Of a stretch of 17,194 nucleotides of DNA, positions 1-5,469 are shown piece by piece (position 1 is the stretch's first letter; the number at the start of each line of letters is the position of its first letter). Location of the stretch: positions 1-17,194 of the forward strand of contig SVNB01000029.1 in assembly GCA_015067125.1 (NCBI GenBank). Direction: 5' to 3'. The stretch is from Oscillospiraceae bacterium (lineage in GTDB: Bacteria; Bacillota; Clostridia; Oscillospirales; Ruminococcaceae). The notes under the pieces were generated by a model. The model saw only the letters and a program-made list of their open reading frames with translations. It was not told where the DNA came from and ran no database searches. The position numbers and the translations under genes were made by a program.

Positions 1-281
1 TCACATTCGGCATCGGGCATATTATCAATCTTCTTACCGGCGCTCCTGTTTACGAAACTCTTTTGCAGGTAATCTATGCTTCTGCCGTAGGTTTTTGCTA
101 CACAGCAATTTTTTATGCGGGCAAAAGCCTTTTGCCCTGCATAATCTCTCACGTTTTTGTAAATTCCACAAGCATTTTTGCGGCAGAACCTTCAGCAGAA
201 GTTTTTTTCTTTATCGCGGCGGCGCAGACGGTTATAAGCATCGCGTACGGAATCTGGCTTTTAATGAAAAATAAACAGTAA
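1..281 (+). CDS. CPBP family intramembrane metalloprotease, C-terminal part
   Basis: The 5' end is outside the window; the reading frame is open from base 3 to the TAA at 279-281 and gives about 92 residues. The fragment is strongly hydrophobic. It carries two motifs of the CPBP (CAAX protease and bacteriocin-processing, ABI) family: FGIGHIIN at the start, with the Phe/His motif, and CIISHVFVN about 45 residues later, with the His/Asn motif. Both contribute to the metal site in this family. Two further hydrophobic segments follow and the protein ends in a short basic tail (LLMKNKQ). By family, this is a multi-pass membrane protease; the substrate cannot be inferred. A strong terminator follows immediately. 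The call to family is confident, function is not. Confidence 0.82.
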   Translation, partial: TFGIGHIINLLTGAPVYETLLQVIYASAVGFCYTAIFYAGKSLLPCIISHVFVNSTSIFAAEPSAEVFFFIAAAQTVISIAYGIWLLMKNKQ

Positions 282-283
282 AC

Positions 284-318
284 AAAACCCCGTGTGCTGA
301 ATAGCACACGGGGTTTTT
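284..318. terminator. Bidirectional intrinsic terminator
   Basis: A perfect 11-bp stem, CCCCGTGTGCT (288-298) with AGCACACGGGG (303-313), has a GAAT loop. It is followed by TTTTT and preceded by AAAA, so it can end both the rightward CPBP gene and the leftward histidine phosphatase gene that stops at 327. Confidence 0.92.
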
Positions 319-326
319 GATAGTCC

Positions 327-917
327 TTAAATAATTTTCTGGTTAGCCGCAATTATTCTACGGCTTTTATCATCTATGTACCAACAATGCATTCCGGTAT
401 CTCCTGTTACAAAAGATATATTATTATCTACCGGTAAACGTAAAAAAGAAGCGTAAAGCTGATTTATCATTCCGCCATGCGTAATTACCGCAACAACGTC
501 ATTATTGCTGTTTTCTTTTATAATTTCTGATAAAAAACAATCTGCCCTTAATCTAAATTCCATTAATGTTTCCTGTTCATATACAGATGTATAAATTGGA
601 ATATTCATAACCATCGGATATTTGGCATCAGCTACTTCTTTTTTCAATCCAGCAATCAATCCATTATCAAATTCCATAAGTTTATTGTCCAAAATAATTT
701 CAGCACCCGTTTCCTCTGATAAATAATTCGCCGTCTGAACTGCACGTTTAAGTGGGCTGGAATAAATTTTAGAAATTTTATAATTATTATTTACAAATTT
801 AGACATTTGCTTTGCTTGTTCATGACCCAGTTCCGTAAGTTCAAAATCCGCTCTGCCTTCATAAACATTAAGTAAATCCGCTTCTGATTGTCCGTGCCTT
901 ATGATAAGCAATTTCAT
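327..917 (-). CDS. Histidine phosphatase family protein
   Basis: A 196-residue member of the phosphoglycerate-mutase-like histidine phosphatase superfamily, expected to be a cytoplasmic phosphatase acting through a phosphohistidine. Visible features are the N-terminal RHGQS motif (nucleophile His8 with Arg7), Arg58 in SSPLKRAVQTA, a candidate general acid Glu82 in LMEFDNG, and the second catalytic His147 in VITHGG. The start is ATG at 917 with GGAGGAGAT upstream; that site lies inside the last codons of the methyltransferase gene, which stops 2 bp before this ATG, so the two are probably co-transcribed and translationally coupled. Base composition is clearly lower in GC (about 28-37% in sampled lines) than the methyltransferase (about 50%), which suggests separate or recent acquisition. 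The substrate is unknown; cobalamin-pathway phosphatase, broad sugar phosphatase and phosphoglycerate mutase activities are all possible. Confidence 0.88.
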   Translation of the reverse strand: MKLLIIRHGQSEADLLNVYEGRADFELTELGHEQAKQMSKFVNNNYKISKIYSSPLKRAVQTANYLSEETGAEIILDNKLMEFDNGLIAGLKKEVADAKYPMVMNIPIYTSVYEQETLMEFRLRADCFLSEIIKENSNNDVVAVITHGGMINQLYASFLRLPVDNNISFVTGDTGMHCWYIDDKSRRIIAANQKII

Positions 918-918
918 C

Positions 919-1725
919 TTATCTCCTCCTCAATTCCCAAAAAGCAACGGCGCTTGCTGCCGCAACGTTCAGCGAATCCACCCCGTGGTACATCGGAATT
1001 TTTACGGTATAATCACACTCCGCAATGGTTTTTGCAGCAAGGCCGTCACCTTCTGTTCCCAGTACTATCGCGATTTTTTCCTCTTTTTCAAGGCGTTCGT
1101 CCTCAATGGAAAGAGTATCGTCGCAAAGCGCCATGGCAGCGGTTTTAAAACCGAGTTTTTTTAGCTCTTCGTGCCAATTTTCACCGGCGATCGTCCAGGG
1201 AATCTGGAAAACGGTTCCCATGCTCACTCTTATAGCTCTGCGGTAAAGCGGGTTGCTGCATCCCGGTGTGAGCACCACAGCGTCCATTCCAAGAGCAGCC
1301 GCGCTGCGGATTATTGCACCGATATTGGTGGGGTTCATCACTTCTTCAAGCACCGCTATTCTTTGAGCACCGGCGCATATTTCTTCCGTGCTCAAAAGAG
1401 GTTTTCTTTTCATCGCGCACAAAAGGCCCCTTGTAAGAGGAAAACCCGTAAGCTCTTTAAGTACATCAAAAGATGCCGTAAATATGGGAATATCCCCGCA
1501 TTTTTCAAGCACTTCTTTCGCTTCGCCTTCTATATGTTTATCCTCCACCAGTACAGAAACCGGTTCGTACCCGGCGGCAAGAGCACGCTCTATAACCTTT
1601 GGACTTTCTGCAATAAACATTCCTTTTTCCGGATATTCCCTGTTAAGAAGCTGAACTTCCGTCAGCCTTGCGTATATATCCAGTTCCGGTGCGGAAAAAT
1701 CTTTTATCTCAATGATATTCTGCAT
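919..1725 (-). CDS. TrmH/SpoU family RNA 2'-O-ribose methyltransferase
   Basis: Encodes 268 residues. The N-terminal part (about 1-100) matches the substrate-binding domain seen in RlmB/TsnR-type enzymes, and the C-terminal SPOUT domain carries the three family motifs: NPTNIGAIIRSAAALG (motif 1, catalytic Asn/Arg), IVLGTEGDGL (motif 2) and IPMYHGVDSLNVAAASAVAF (motif 3), which form the trefoil-knot SAM site. The expected role is methylation of a ribose 2'-OH in rRNA or tRNA using SAM. The frame is open to 1785, but the ATG at 1725 is chosen because AAGGAGA lies just upstream and the residues before it overlap the promoter. A consensus promoter lies at 1757-1785. The histidine phosphatase follows 2 bp after the stop. 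I cannot assign the modified nucleotide. Confidence 0.92.
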   Translation of the reverse strand: MQNIIEIKDFSAPELDIYARLTEVQLLNREYPEKGMFIAESPKVIERALAAGYEPVSVLVEDKHIEGEAKEVLEKCGDIPIFTASFDVLKELTGFPLTRGLLCAMKRKPLLSTEEICAGAQRIAVLEEVMNPTNIGAIIRSAAALGMDAVVLTPGCSNPLYRRAIRVSMGTVFQIPWTIAGENWHEELKKLGFKTAAMALCDDTLSIEDERLEKEEKIAIVLGTEGDGLAAKTIAECDYTVKIPMYHGVDSLNVAAASAVAFWELRRR

Positions 1726-1735
1726 AAATATCTCC

Positions 1736-1764
1736 TTGAATATTTTATATATGGATATTATAAT
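1736..1764 (+). promoter_or_regulatory. Sigma-A promoter for the LURP-one-like gene, overlapping the divergent one
   Basis: TTGAAT (1736-1741), 17 bp and TATAAT (1759-1764). The -10 overlaps the -10 of the opposite promoter inside the palindrome ATTATAAT (1757-1764), so the two polymerases cannot bind at once. The -35 overlaps the ribosome binding site region of the methyltransferase gene. Confidence 0.75.
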
Positions 1765-1785
1765 ATTAGTATCTTTTTGTGTCAA
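1757..1785 (-). promoter_or_regulatory. Consensus sigma-A promoter for the methyltransferase-phosphatase pair
   Basis: Reading leftward, TTGACA (1785-1780), a 17-bp spacer and TATAAT (1762-1757) match the consensus at every position. Transcription should start near 1750, about 25 bases before the ATG at 1725. Confidence 0.88.
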
Positions 1786-1802
1786 ACAGCAAAGGAGATT
1801 TT

Positions 1803-2273
1803 ATGAAGCTTTTATTTAAACAAAGATTTTTCAGCTGGTTCGATAGCTATGATATTTATGACGAAAACGGAAACACCGTTTATTCTGTGGAAGGTCAGCT
1901 TGCCTGGGGACATTGCCTTAAAATATTCGATACCTCCGGCCGGGAACTTGGAATGGTTAAAGAGCGTATTTTTACGTTTCTTCCCAAATTCGAAATGTAT
2001 CTTTATGATGATTATATCGGATGCATCAGCAAGGAATTTACCCTTTTTAAACCGGCATTTAATATAGACTGCAACGGCTGGCACATCGAAGGCGATTTTT
2101 TTGAATGGGATTACCGCATAATCGGTTCCCACGGCGAAAATATAGCTTCTGTTTCAAAAGAGCTTTTTAACTGGACCGATACTTACGTTATAGATATAAA
2201 CGACCCGCGCGATGCGCTTTGCGCACTGATGCTTGTTCTTGCGATTGATGCTGAAAAATGTTCGAGGAACTGA
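1803..2273 (+). CDS. LURP-one-related (tubby C-like) family protein
   Basis: Encodes 156 residues. The alternating short hydrophobic/aromatic strands (LLFKQRFFSWFDSYDIYDE, then NGNTVYSVEGQ, LKIFDTSGRELGMV, KFEMYLYDD, HIEGDFFEWDYRIIG) match the 12-stranded beta-barrel of the LURP-one/YxjI family (DUF567, PF04525), related to the tubby C-terminal domain. There is no signal peptide; the only helical hydrophobic stretch is near the C-terminus (ALCALMLVLAIDA), as expected for the central helix of the barrel. The frame is open from 1779, but the ATG at 1803 is preferred because AAAGGAGA (1791-1798) sits at the right distance. Members of this family have no established bacterial biochemical role. 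The gene is monocistronic, between its own promoter and a terminator. Confidence 0.85.
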   Translation: MKLLFKQRFFSWFDSYDIYDENGNTVYSVEGQLAWGHCLKIFDTSGRELGMVKERIFTFLPKFEMYLYDDYIGCISKEFTLFKPAFNIDCNGWHIEGDFFEWDYRIIGSHGENIASVSKELFNWTDTYVIDINDPRDALCALMLVLAIDAEKCSRN

Positions 2274-2280
2274 ATAAAAA

Positions 2281-2313
2281 AGCCCTCTGCCCTTGCGGTG
2301 GAAGGCTTTTTTT
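2281..2313 (+). terminator. Intrinsic terminator after the LURP-one-like gene
   Basis: AGCCCTCTGCC (2281-2291) pairs with GGTGGAAGGCT (2297-2307) around a CTTGC loop, with one mismatch and two G-T pairs, followed by a run of T to 2313. Confidence 0.82.
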
Positions 2314-2350
2314 GTTTACAAAAAATTAAATTTTACAATAAAGAAAATTA

Positions 2351-2380
2351 TTGACAGAGCAATACTATGCGTTGTATAGT
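2351..2380 (+). promoter_or_regulatory. Sigma-A promoter of the padR operon
   Basis: TTGACA (2351-2356), an 18-bp spacer and TATAGT (2375-2380). Most of the -10 lies inside the right arm of the operator at 2361-2383. Confidence 0.83.
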
Positions 2381-2383
2381 ATT
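2361..2383. promoter_or_regulatory. Candidate PadR operator (autoregulation)
   Basis: A perfect 8-bp inverted repeat, AATACTAT (2361-2368) and ATAGTATT (2376-2383), separated by 7 bp. It occupies the spacer and the -10 of the promoter. ATACTAT/ATAGTAT-type dyads are characteristic operators of small PadR regulators. A PadR dimer bound here would block polymerase, so autorepression of the operon is inferred. Confidence 0.75.
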
Positions 2384-2403
2384 ATGCAGAAGGAGGTATG
2401 CAG

Positions 2404-2721
2404 ATGGATATTCAGCTTAAACGCGGACTTTTGGACGTTTGCGTTCTTGCCGCCATAAAAAACGAAGATTCTTACGGATATCAGATAATAAAAGATATGA
2501 AGCCCTATGTGGATATTTCCGAATCCACCCTTTACCCTATTCTTCGCCGGCTCGAAGCTTCGGAATTTCTTACGGTAAAAAGCGTTGAGCATAACGGAAG
2601 ATTAAGAAAATATTATCATATAACCCAGGCCGGCCTTGGAAGAATCGCGGATTTTAAAGAGGAATGGCAGGAAATTATGTCAATTTATAATTTTGTCACC
2701 AAGGAGGACAGCGACAAATGA
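2404..2721 (+). CDS. PadR family transcriptional regulator
   Basis: Encodes 105 residues, the size of a subfamily-2 (short) PadR. The winged-helix signature is clear: LKRGLLDVCVLAAI, SYGYQIIKDM, the recognition helix ISESTLYPILRRLEASEFL, and the wing NGRLRKYYHITQAGLGRI, followed by a C-terminal dimerisation helix. An ATG at 2398 is also in frame, but it is only 1 base after AGGAGG (2391-2396), so the ATG at 2404, 7 bases away, is taken as the start. It overlaps the next gene by ATGA and is the first gene of a three-gene operon. It probably represses this operon through the dyad at 2361-2383. The inducer is unknown; other PadR-DUF1700-DUF4097 operons are linked to envelope stress or antimicrobial peptides, which is inference here. 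Confidence 0.95.
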   Translation: MDIQLKRGLLDVCVLAAIKNEDSYGYQIIKDMKPYVDISESTLYPILRRLEASEFLTVKSVEHNGRLRKYYHITQAGLGRIADFKEEWQEIMSIYNFVTKEDSDK

Positions 2722-3335
2722 ACAAAATTCAATTTATTGCGGAACTGAAAAACAGACTTTCTTCTCTTCCGCCCTGCGATATAAATAAATTTATAGATTA
2801 TTATTCCGAAATGATAGATGACCGCATAGAGGACGGACTTTCGGAAGAAGAAGCCGTAAACGATCTTGGAAATATAGAAAACATCGTTTCTCAAATTTTT
2901 TCCGAATACCCCGAAAAAACGGAAGTTTATTCCCCTGCCGAAAAAACGGTTTCTTCCGGCAAAAAGCTTTCTTCCAGCTGGATTGTTCTTATCGCTGTGC
3001 TAACCTCGCCCATATGGATACCGCTGATATCTTCCGCAGCGAGCGTTGTTTTTTCTGTAATTATTTCTGTTGCGGCAATTATGATAGTTTTATATGCTTT
3101 GGATTTTGCCTTTGCCGTTTGCGGAATAACATCTGTCGTTGCAAGCATTCCGCTGCTTTTGCAATTAGAAGTTTTCCAATCCGGAATGTGCTTTGGCCTT
3201 GGGCTTATATGCATCGGCCTTTCCATACTTCTGTTTTTCGGCGCAAACTGGTTTACAAAACAGACCGTAAAATTCTTTAAATACATTTTCAGAAAAACAA
3301 ACGAATTATTTAAGAAAAGAGGTGCCGCCGCATGA
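2718..3335 (+). CDS. DUF1700 (HAAS-domain) membrane protein
   Basis: Encodes 205 residues. The first 65 or so form the HAAS/DUF1700 helical signature (KIQFIAELKNRLSSLPP, IDYYSEMIDDRIEDGLSEEEA, DLGNIENIVSQI), a soluble module often found next to PadR regulators. A Ser/Lys linker leads to about four membrane segments (roughly 87-105, 107-128, 130-150 and 156-176), and the C-terminus is basic and cytoplasmic. Translation is coupled at both ends: its ATG overlaps the padR stop and its stop overlaps the next ATG, both as ATGA. AAGGAGG lies at 2701-2707. In other Firmicutes such proteins work with PadR and DUF4097 partners, possibly as sensors or regulators of the adjacent envelope protein. The biochemical role is unknown. 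Confidence 0.92.
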   Translation: MNKIQFIAELKNRLSSLPPCDINKFIDYYSEMIDDRIEDGLSEEEAVNDLGNIENIVSQIFSEYPEKTEVYSPAEKTVSSGKKLSSSWIVLIAVLTSPIWIPLISSAASVVFSVIISVAAIMIVLYALDFAFAVCGITSVVASIPLLLQLEVFQSGMCFGLGLICIGLSILLFFGANWFTKQTVKFFKYIFRKTNELFKKRGAAA

Positions 3336-4372
3336 AAAAATCCAAAAAAATCCTGATTATAATCGCTTTGGCTCTGATTGCTTCCGGAATCATCATCGTC
3401 TGTTTTACTTCCCTTTTTATCGCAGGAAGCAATGCGGCTGTTCCTTTTTTAAATAATTCCGTTAAAATCGAAGAAGATCACGGCGTTAAAACCATACAGA
3501 TAGAAGAAAATTTTCACAGCATCGAAGTTTATGAAACCGACGCAAACGTAAAAATCCTTTCCCTGGAATCTGATAGCTGCCAAATAAGCTATAAAAACAG
3601 CCGAAGAGTAAACCGCAGCATTTCTGTTGAAAACGGTGTTTTAAAATTTAAAGCCGAAGAAAGCAAAAACTTCTGGGATCATTTTGGCCTGTTCTTTGAT
3701 GACAACTGCGTTACAGAAATTTATCTTCAAAAAGATCAATATGATAAAATCCGCATAATCACCGCCAGCGGAAATATCGAAGTTCTCCATCCTTTTAAAA
3801 CCGAAAATTTTTACGTTTCCACTGCCAGCGGCGAAATTGATATTGACGGAATAGATTCTGATTATATTTCTGTTAAAAGCGCCAGCGGAGATATTGATTT
3901 TTGCTCTGCCAAAGCAAGATACGCACTTATAGATTCCACCAGCGGAGAGATACGTGCTCAAAATAATACGTTCGATGAATTAAACTGTTCTTCCATAAGC
4001 GGAAATATTTATGCTTCAAATACTTCCGTTTCTGCCAAAGCAAGTATCACATCCACCAGCGGCGATATTCGTATGGAAAAAATGAGCATGGACAGTTTGC
4101 TTAGTGAAAGCACCAGCGGCAATATTGATTTCAGTTCCGTCACGGCAAAAAATTCCGCAATAAACACAACCAGCGGAGAATTTACATTTTATGAATTTGA
4201 AACCGAAAACGCAAAAATAAATACGGTAAGCGGAAATGTAAACGGTTCTTTTAAAACTTCCATGCTGATAAACACCTCTACCACAAGCGGAAACATAGAC
4301 GTTATCCCATCACTAAAAGGCGGTGGAGAATGCAGCATAACCACCGTAAGCGGAGATATAAAAATATATTAA
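3332..4372 (+). CDS. Membrane-anchored DUF4097 beta-repeat protein
   Basis: Encodes 346 residues. A basic N-terminus is followed by one membrane segment (about 6-30), then an extracytoplasmic domain of about 310 residues. From residue 144 to the end it is built from eleven copies of a short unit with the core [S/T]-x-SG-[N/D/E]-[I/V/F] (for example ASGNIEV, ASGEIDI, TSGDIRM, VSGDIKI), spaced about 18-20 residues apart. This is the DUF4097 adhesin-like beta-strand repeat, expected to stack as a right-handed beta-solenoid. It is the third gene of the operon, starting with an ATGA overlap and AGAGGTG upstream. I infer an envelope structural or sensing role on the outer face of the membrane, with amount controlled by PadR. 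A strong terminator follows. Confidence 0.92.
   Translation: MKKSKKILIIIALALIASGIIIVCFTSLFIAGSNAAVPFLNNSVKIEEDHGVKTIQIEENFHSIEVYETDANVKILSLESDSCQISYKNSRRVNRSISVENGVLKFKAEESKNFWDHFGLFFDDNCVTEIYLQKDQYDKIRIITASGNIEVLHPFKTENFYVSTASGEIDIDGIDSDYISVKSASGDIDFCSAKARYALIDSTSGEIRAQNNTFDELNCSSISGNIYASNTSVSAKASITSTSGDIRMEKMSMDSLLSESTSGNIDFSSVTAKNSAINTTSGEFTFYEFETENAKINTVSGNVNGSFKTSMLINTSTTSGNIDVIPSLKGGGECSITTVSGDIKIY
3761..4369 (+). repeat. Coding tandem repeat (SG-[ND]-I ladder)
   Basis: The core AGCGGA/AGCGGC recurs about every 54-60 bases and encodes the SG step of each beta-solenoid rung. Eleven units are visible in protein, of which the DNA cores are only partly conserved, so this is an old protein repeat, not a recent DNA duplication. 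Confidence 0.75.
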
Positions 4373-4380
4373 AAAACAAA

Positions 4381-4413
4381 AAAATCCTCCTGCAAAAGCA
4401 GGAGGATTTTTTT
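4381..4413. terminator. Bidirectional intrinsic terminator
   Basis: AAAATCCTCCTGC (4381-4393) pairs perfectly with GCAGGAGGATTTT (4398-4410) around AAAA, with further T after. It ends the DUF4097 operon and, from the other side, the phosphorylase gene that stops at 4417. Confidence 0.93.
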
Positions 4414-4416
4414 GTT

Positions 4417-5232
4417 TTACCAATCGATAAGCATTGTTTTAAGCCATTCGCAAAGTTTTGTGCTGCTTTCGTTTGCAACGCGCACAACTTCTTCGTGGCT
4501 GTGTTTTACTTTGGCAATTCCCGTTGCCATATTGGTAACGCAGGAAACGCCGAACACTTTCATTCCGGCGTGGTTTGCAGCGATTATTTCCGGAACGGTG
4601 CTCATTCCAACGGCATCTGCGCCAAGCACTTCATAAGCGTGGATTTCCGCGGCGGATTCATAGCACGGACCGTTAAAAAGAGCATATACTCCCCTTTTAT
4701 AATCAATTCCAAGCTTTTCTGCAGCTTTTTCCGCCTTTTCAAGAAGCTCTTTGGAAAAAGGCTCCGACATATCCGGAAAACGCGGTCCCAGTCTTTCGTC
4801 ATTATCCCCGATAAGAGGATTTTGGCCGAGGAAGTTTATATAATTATCTATTATCATCAGGTCGCCGGGTTTAAAACTTCTGTTAACTCCACCGCAGGCA
4901 TTTGTAATAATAATATTTTCCACACCGATAAGCTTCATAACATAAACCGGATATGTAAGCTCCTTCATAGAAAAGCCTTCGTAATAATGGAATCTTCCCT
5001 GCATTGCCGCAACAGTCTGCGCTCCGATTTTTCCTATTACAAGGTTACCCGCATGGCCCGGTACAGTTGATCTGGGAAAATTGGGAATATCTTCATACGG
5101 AATAACCGTTTTATCCGTCATAATATCCACAACACCGCCCAATCCGCTGCCAAGAATAACAGCCGTTTTCGGTGCTTCGTCAATTCTTTCCAATATAAAA
5201 TCCGCGGATTCCTTTATATTTTCATAATACAT
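4417..5232 (-). CDS. punA: Purine nucleoside phosphorylase (trimeric, inosine/guanosine type)
   Basis: Encodes 271 residues, the usual length for trimeric PNP. It should cleave inosine, guanosine and their deoxy forms with phosphate, giving free base and (deoxy)ribose-1-phosphate for purine salvage in the cytoplasm. Motifs in order: GSGLGG (28-33) and GHAGN (59-63) for phosphate, QGRFHYYEG (78-86), TNACGG, a variant of the usual GPxYETPAE signature reading GPCYESAAEI, GMSTVPEIIAANHAGM, and TNMATG near the base-binding Asn. The GPCYESAAEI variation is conservative and no active-site residue appears lost. The start is ATG at 5232 with AAGGAGGGG upstream. A promoter lies at 5261-5289. The gene is monocistronic and divergent from spo0A. 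Confidence 0.94.
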   Translation of the reverse strand: MYYENIKESADFILERIDEAPKTAVILGSGLGGVVDIMTDKTVIPYEDIPNFPRSTVPGHAGNLVIGKIGAQTVAAMQGRFHYYEGFSMKELTYPVYVMKLIGVENIIITNACGGVNRSFKPGDLMIIDNYINFLGQNPLIGDNDERLGPRFPDMSEPFSKELLEKAEKAAEKLGIDYKRGVYALFNGPCYESAAEIHAYEVLGADAVGMSTVPEIIAANHAGMKVFGVSCVTNMATGIAKVKHSHEEVVRVANESSTKLCEWLKTMLIDW

Positions 5233-5260
5233 AATACCCCTCCTTTATATATCTGTACTC

Positions 5261-5289
5261 ATAATAGAAAAAAATATTCTTTTCGTCAA
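5261..5289 (-). promoter_or_regulatory. Sigma-A promoter for the purine nucleoside phosphorylase gene
   Basis: Reading leftward, TTGACG (5289-5284), 17 bp and TATTAT (5266-5261). Start is expected near 5254, about 22 bases before the ATG. The -35 overlaps TGACGAA (5288-5282), which fits the Spo0A box consensus TGNCGAA. Confidence 0.75.
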
Positions 5290-5336
5290 GCTTTTTAATT
5301 TTTTCCGAAAAATAATTGTAAATTTCTGTAAATCTC

Positions 5337-5364
5337 TTGACAGTTTGGAAAAATATGGTATTAT
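5337..5364 (+). promoter_or_regulatory. Sigma-A promoter for spo0A
   Basis: TTGACA (5337-5342), 16 bp and TATTAT (5359-5364), with an upstream TGG (5356-5358) giving an extended -10. Start is expected near 5371, leaving a leader of about 100 bases. A perfect palindrome TGGATATCCA (5372-5381) sits on the start site, between two direct copies of ATTATTTAC (5360-5368 and 5382-5390). Confidence 0.8.
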
Positions 5365-5406
5365 TTACTCATGGATATCCAATTATTTACATTTTAGTTA
5401 ATTTAT

Positions 5407-5453
5407 GGAATTTAACCGCACATAAATTCCTTTTGCAAAATAAAAAAGTGCGG
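5407..5453 (+). promoter_or_regulatory. Candidate H-type pseudoknot in the spo0A leader
   Basis: GGAATTTA (5407-5414) pairs perfectly with TAAATTCC (5423-5430), leaving an 8-base loop. Six bases of that loop, CCGCAC (5416-5421), are perfectly complementary to GTGCGG (5448-5453) downstream. Loop lengths (1, 1 and 17 bases, the last A-rich) fit a standard H-type pseudoknot. It ends 6 bases before the weak ribosome binding site AGGCGGA (5459-5465) of spo0A. It does not match a riboswitch class I can name. Function is inferred from geometry only. Confidence 0.4.
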
Positions 5454-5469
5454 AGAATAGGCGGAATAT

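Noticed and set aside
3761..4369. CRISPR-like or satellite DNA repeats
   Set aside because: The periodic AGCGG cores are in frame, imperfect at DNA level and explained by the SG-[ND]-I rungs of a DUF4097 protein.
5405..5425. Six-codon upstream reading frame (ATG to TAA) in the spo0A leader
   Set aside because: No ribosome binding site precedes it and its sequence is fully explained by one side of the proposed pseudoknot; it is probably chance.
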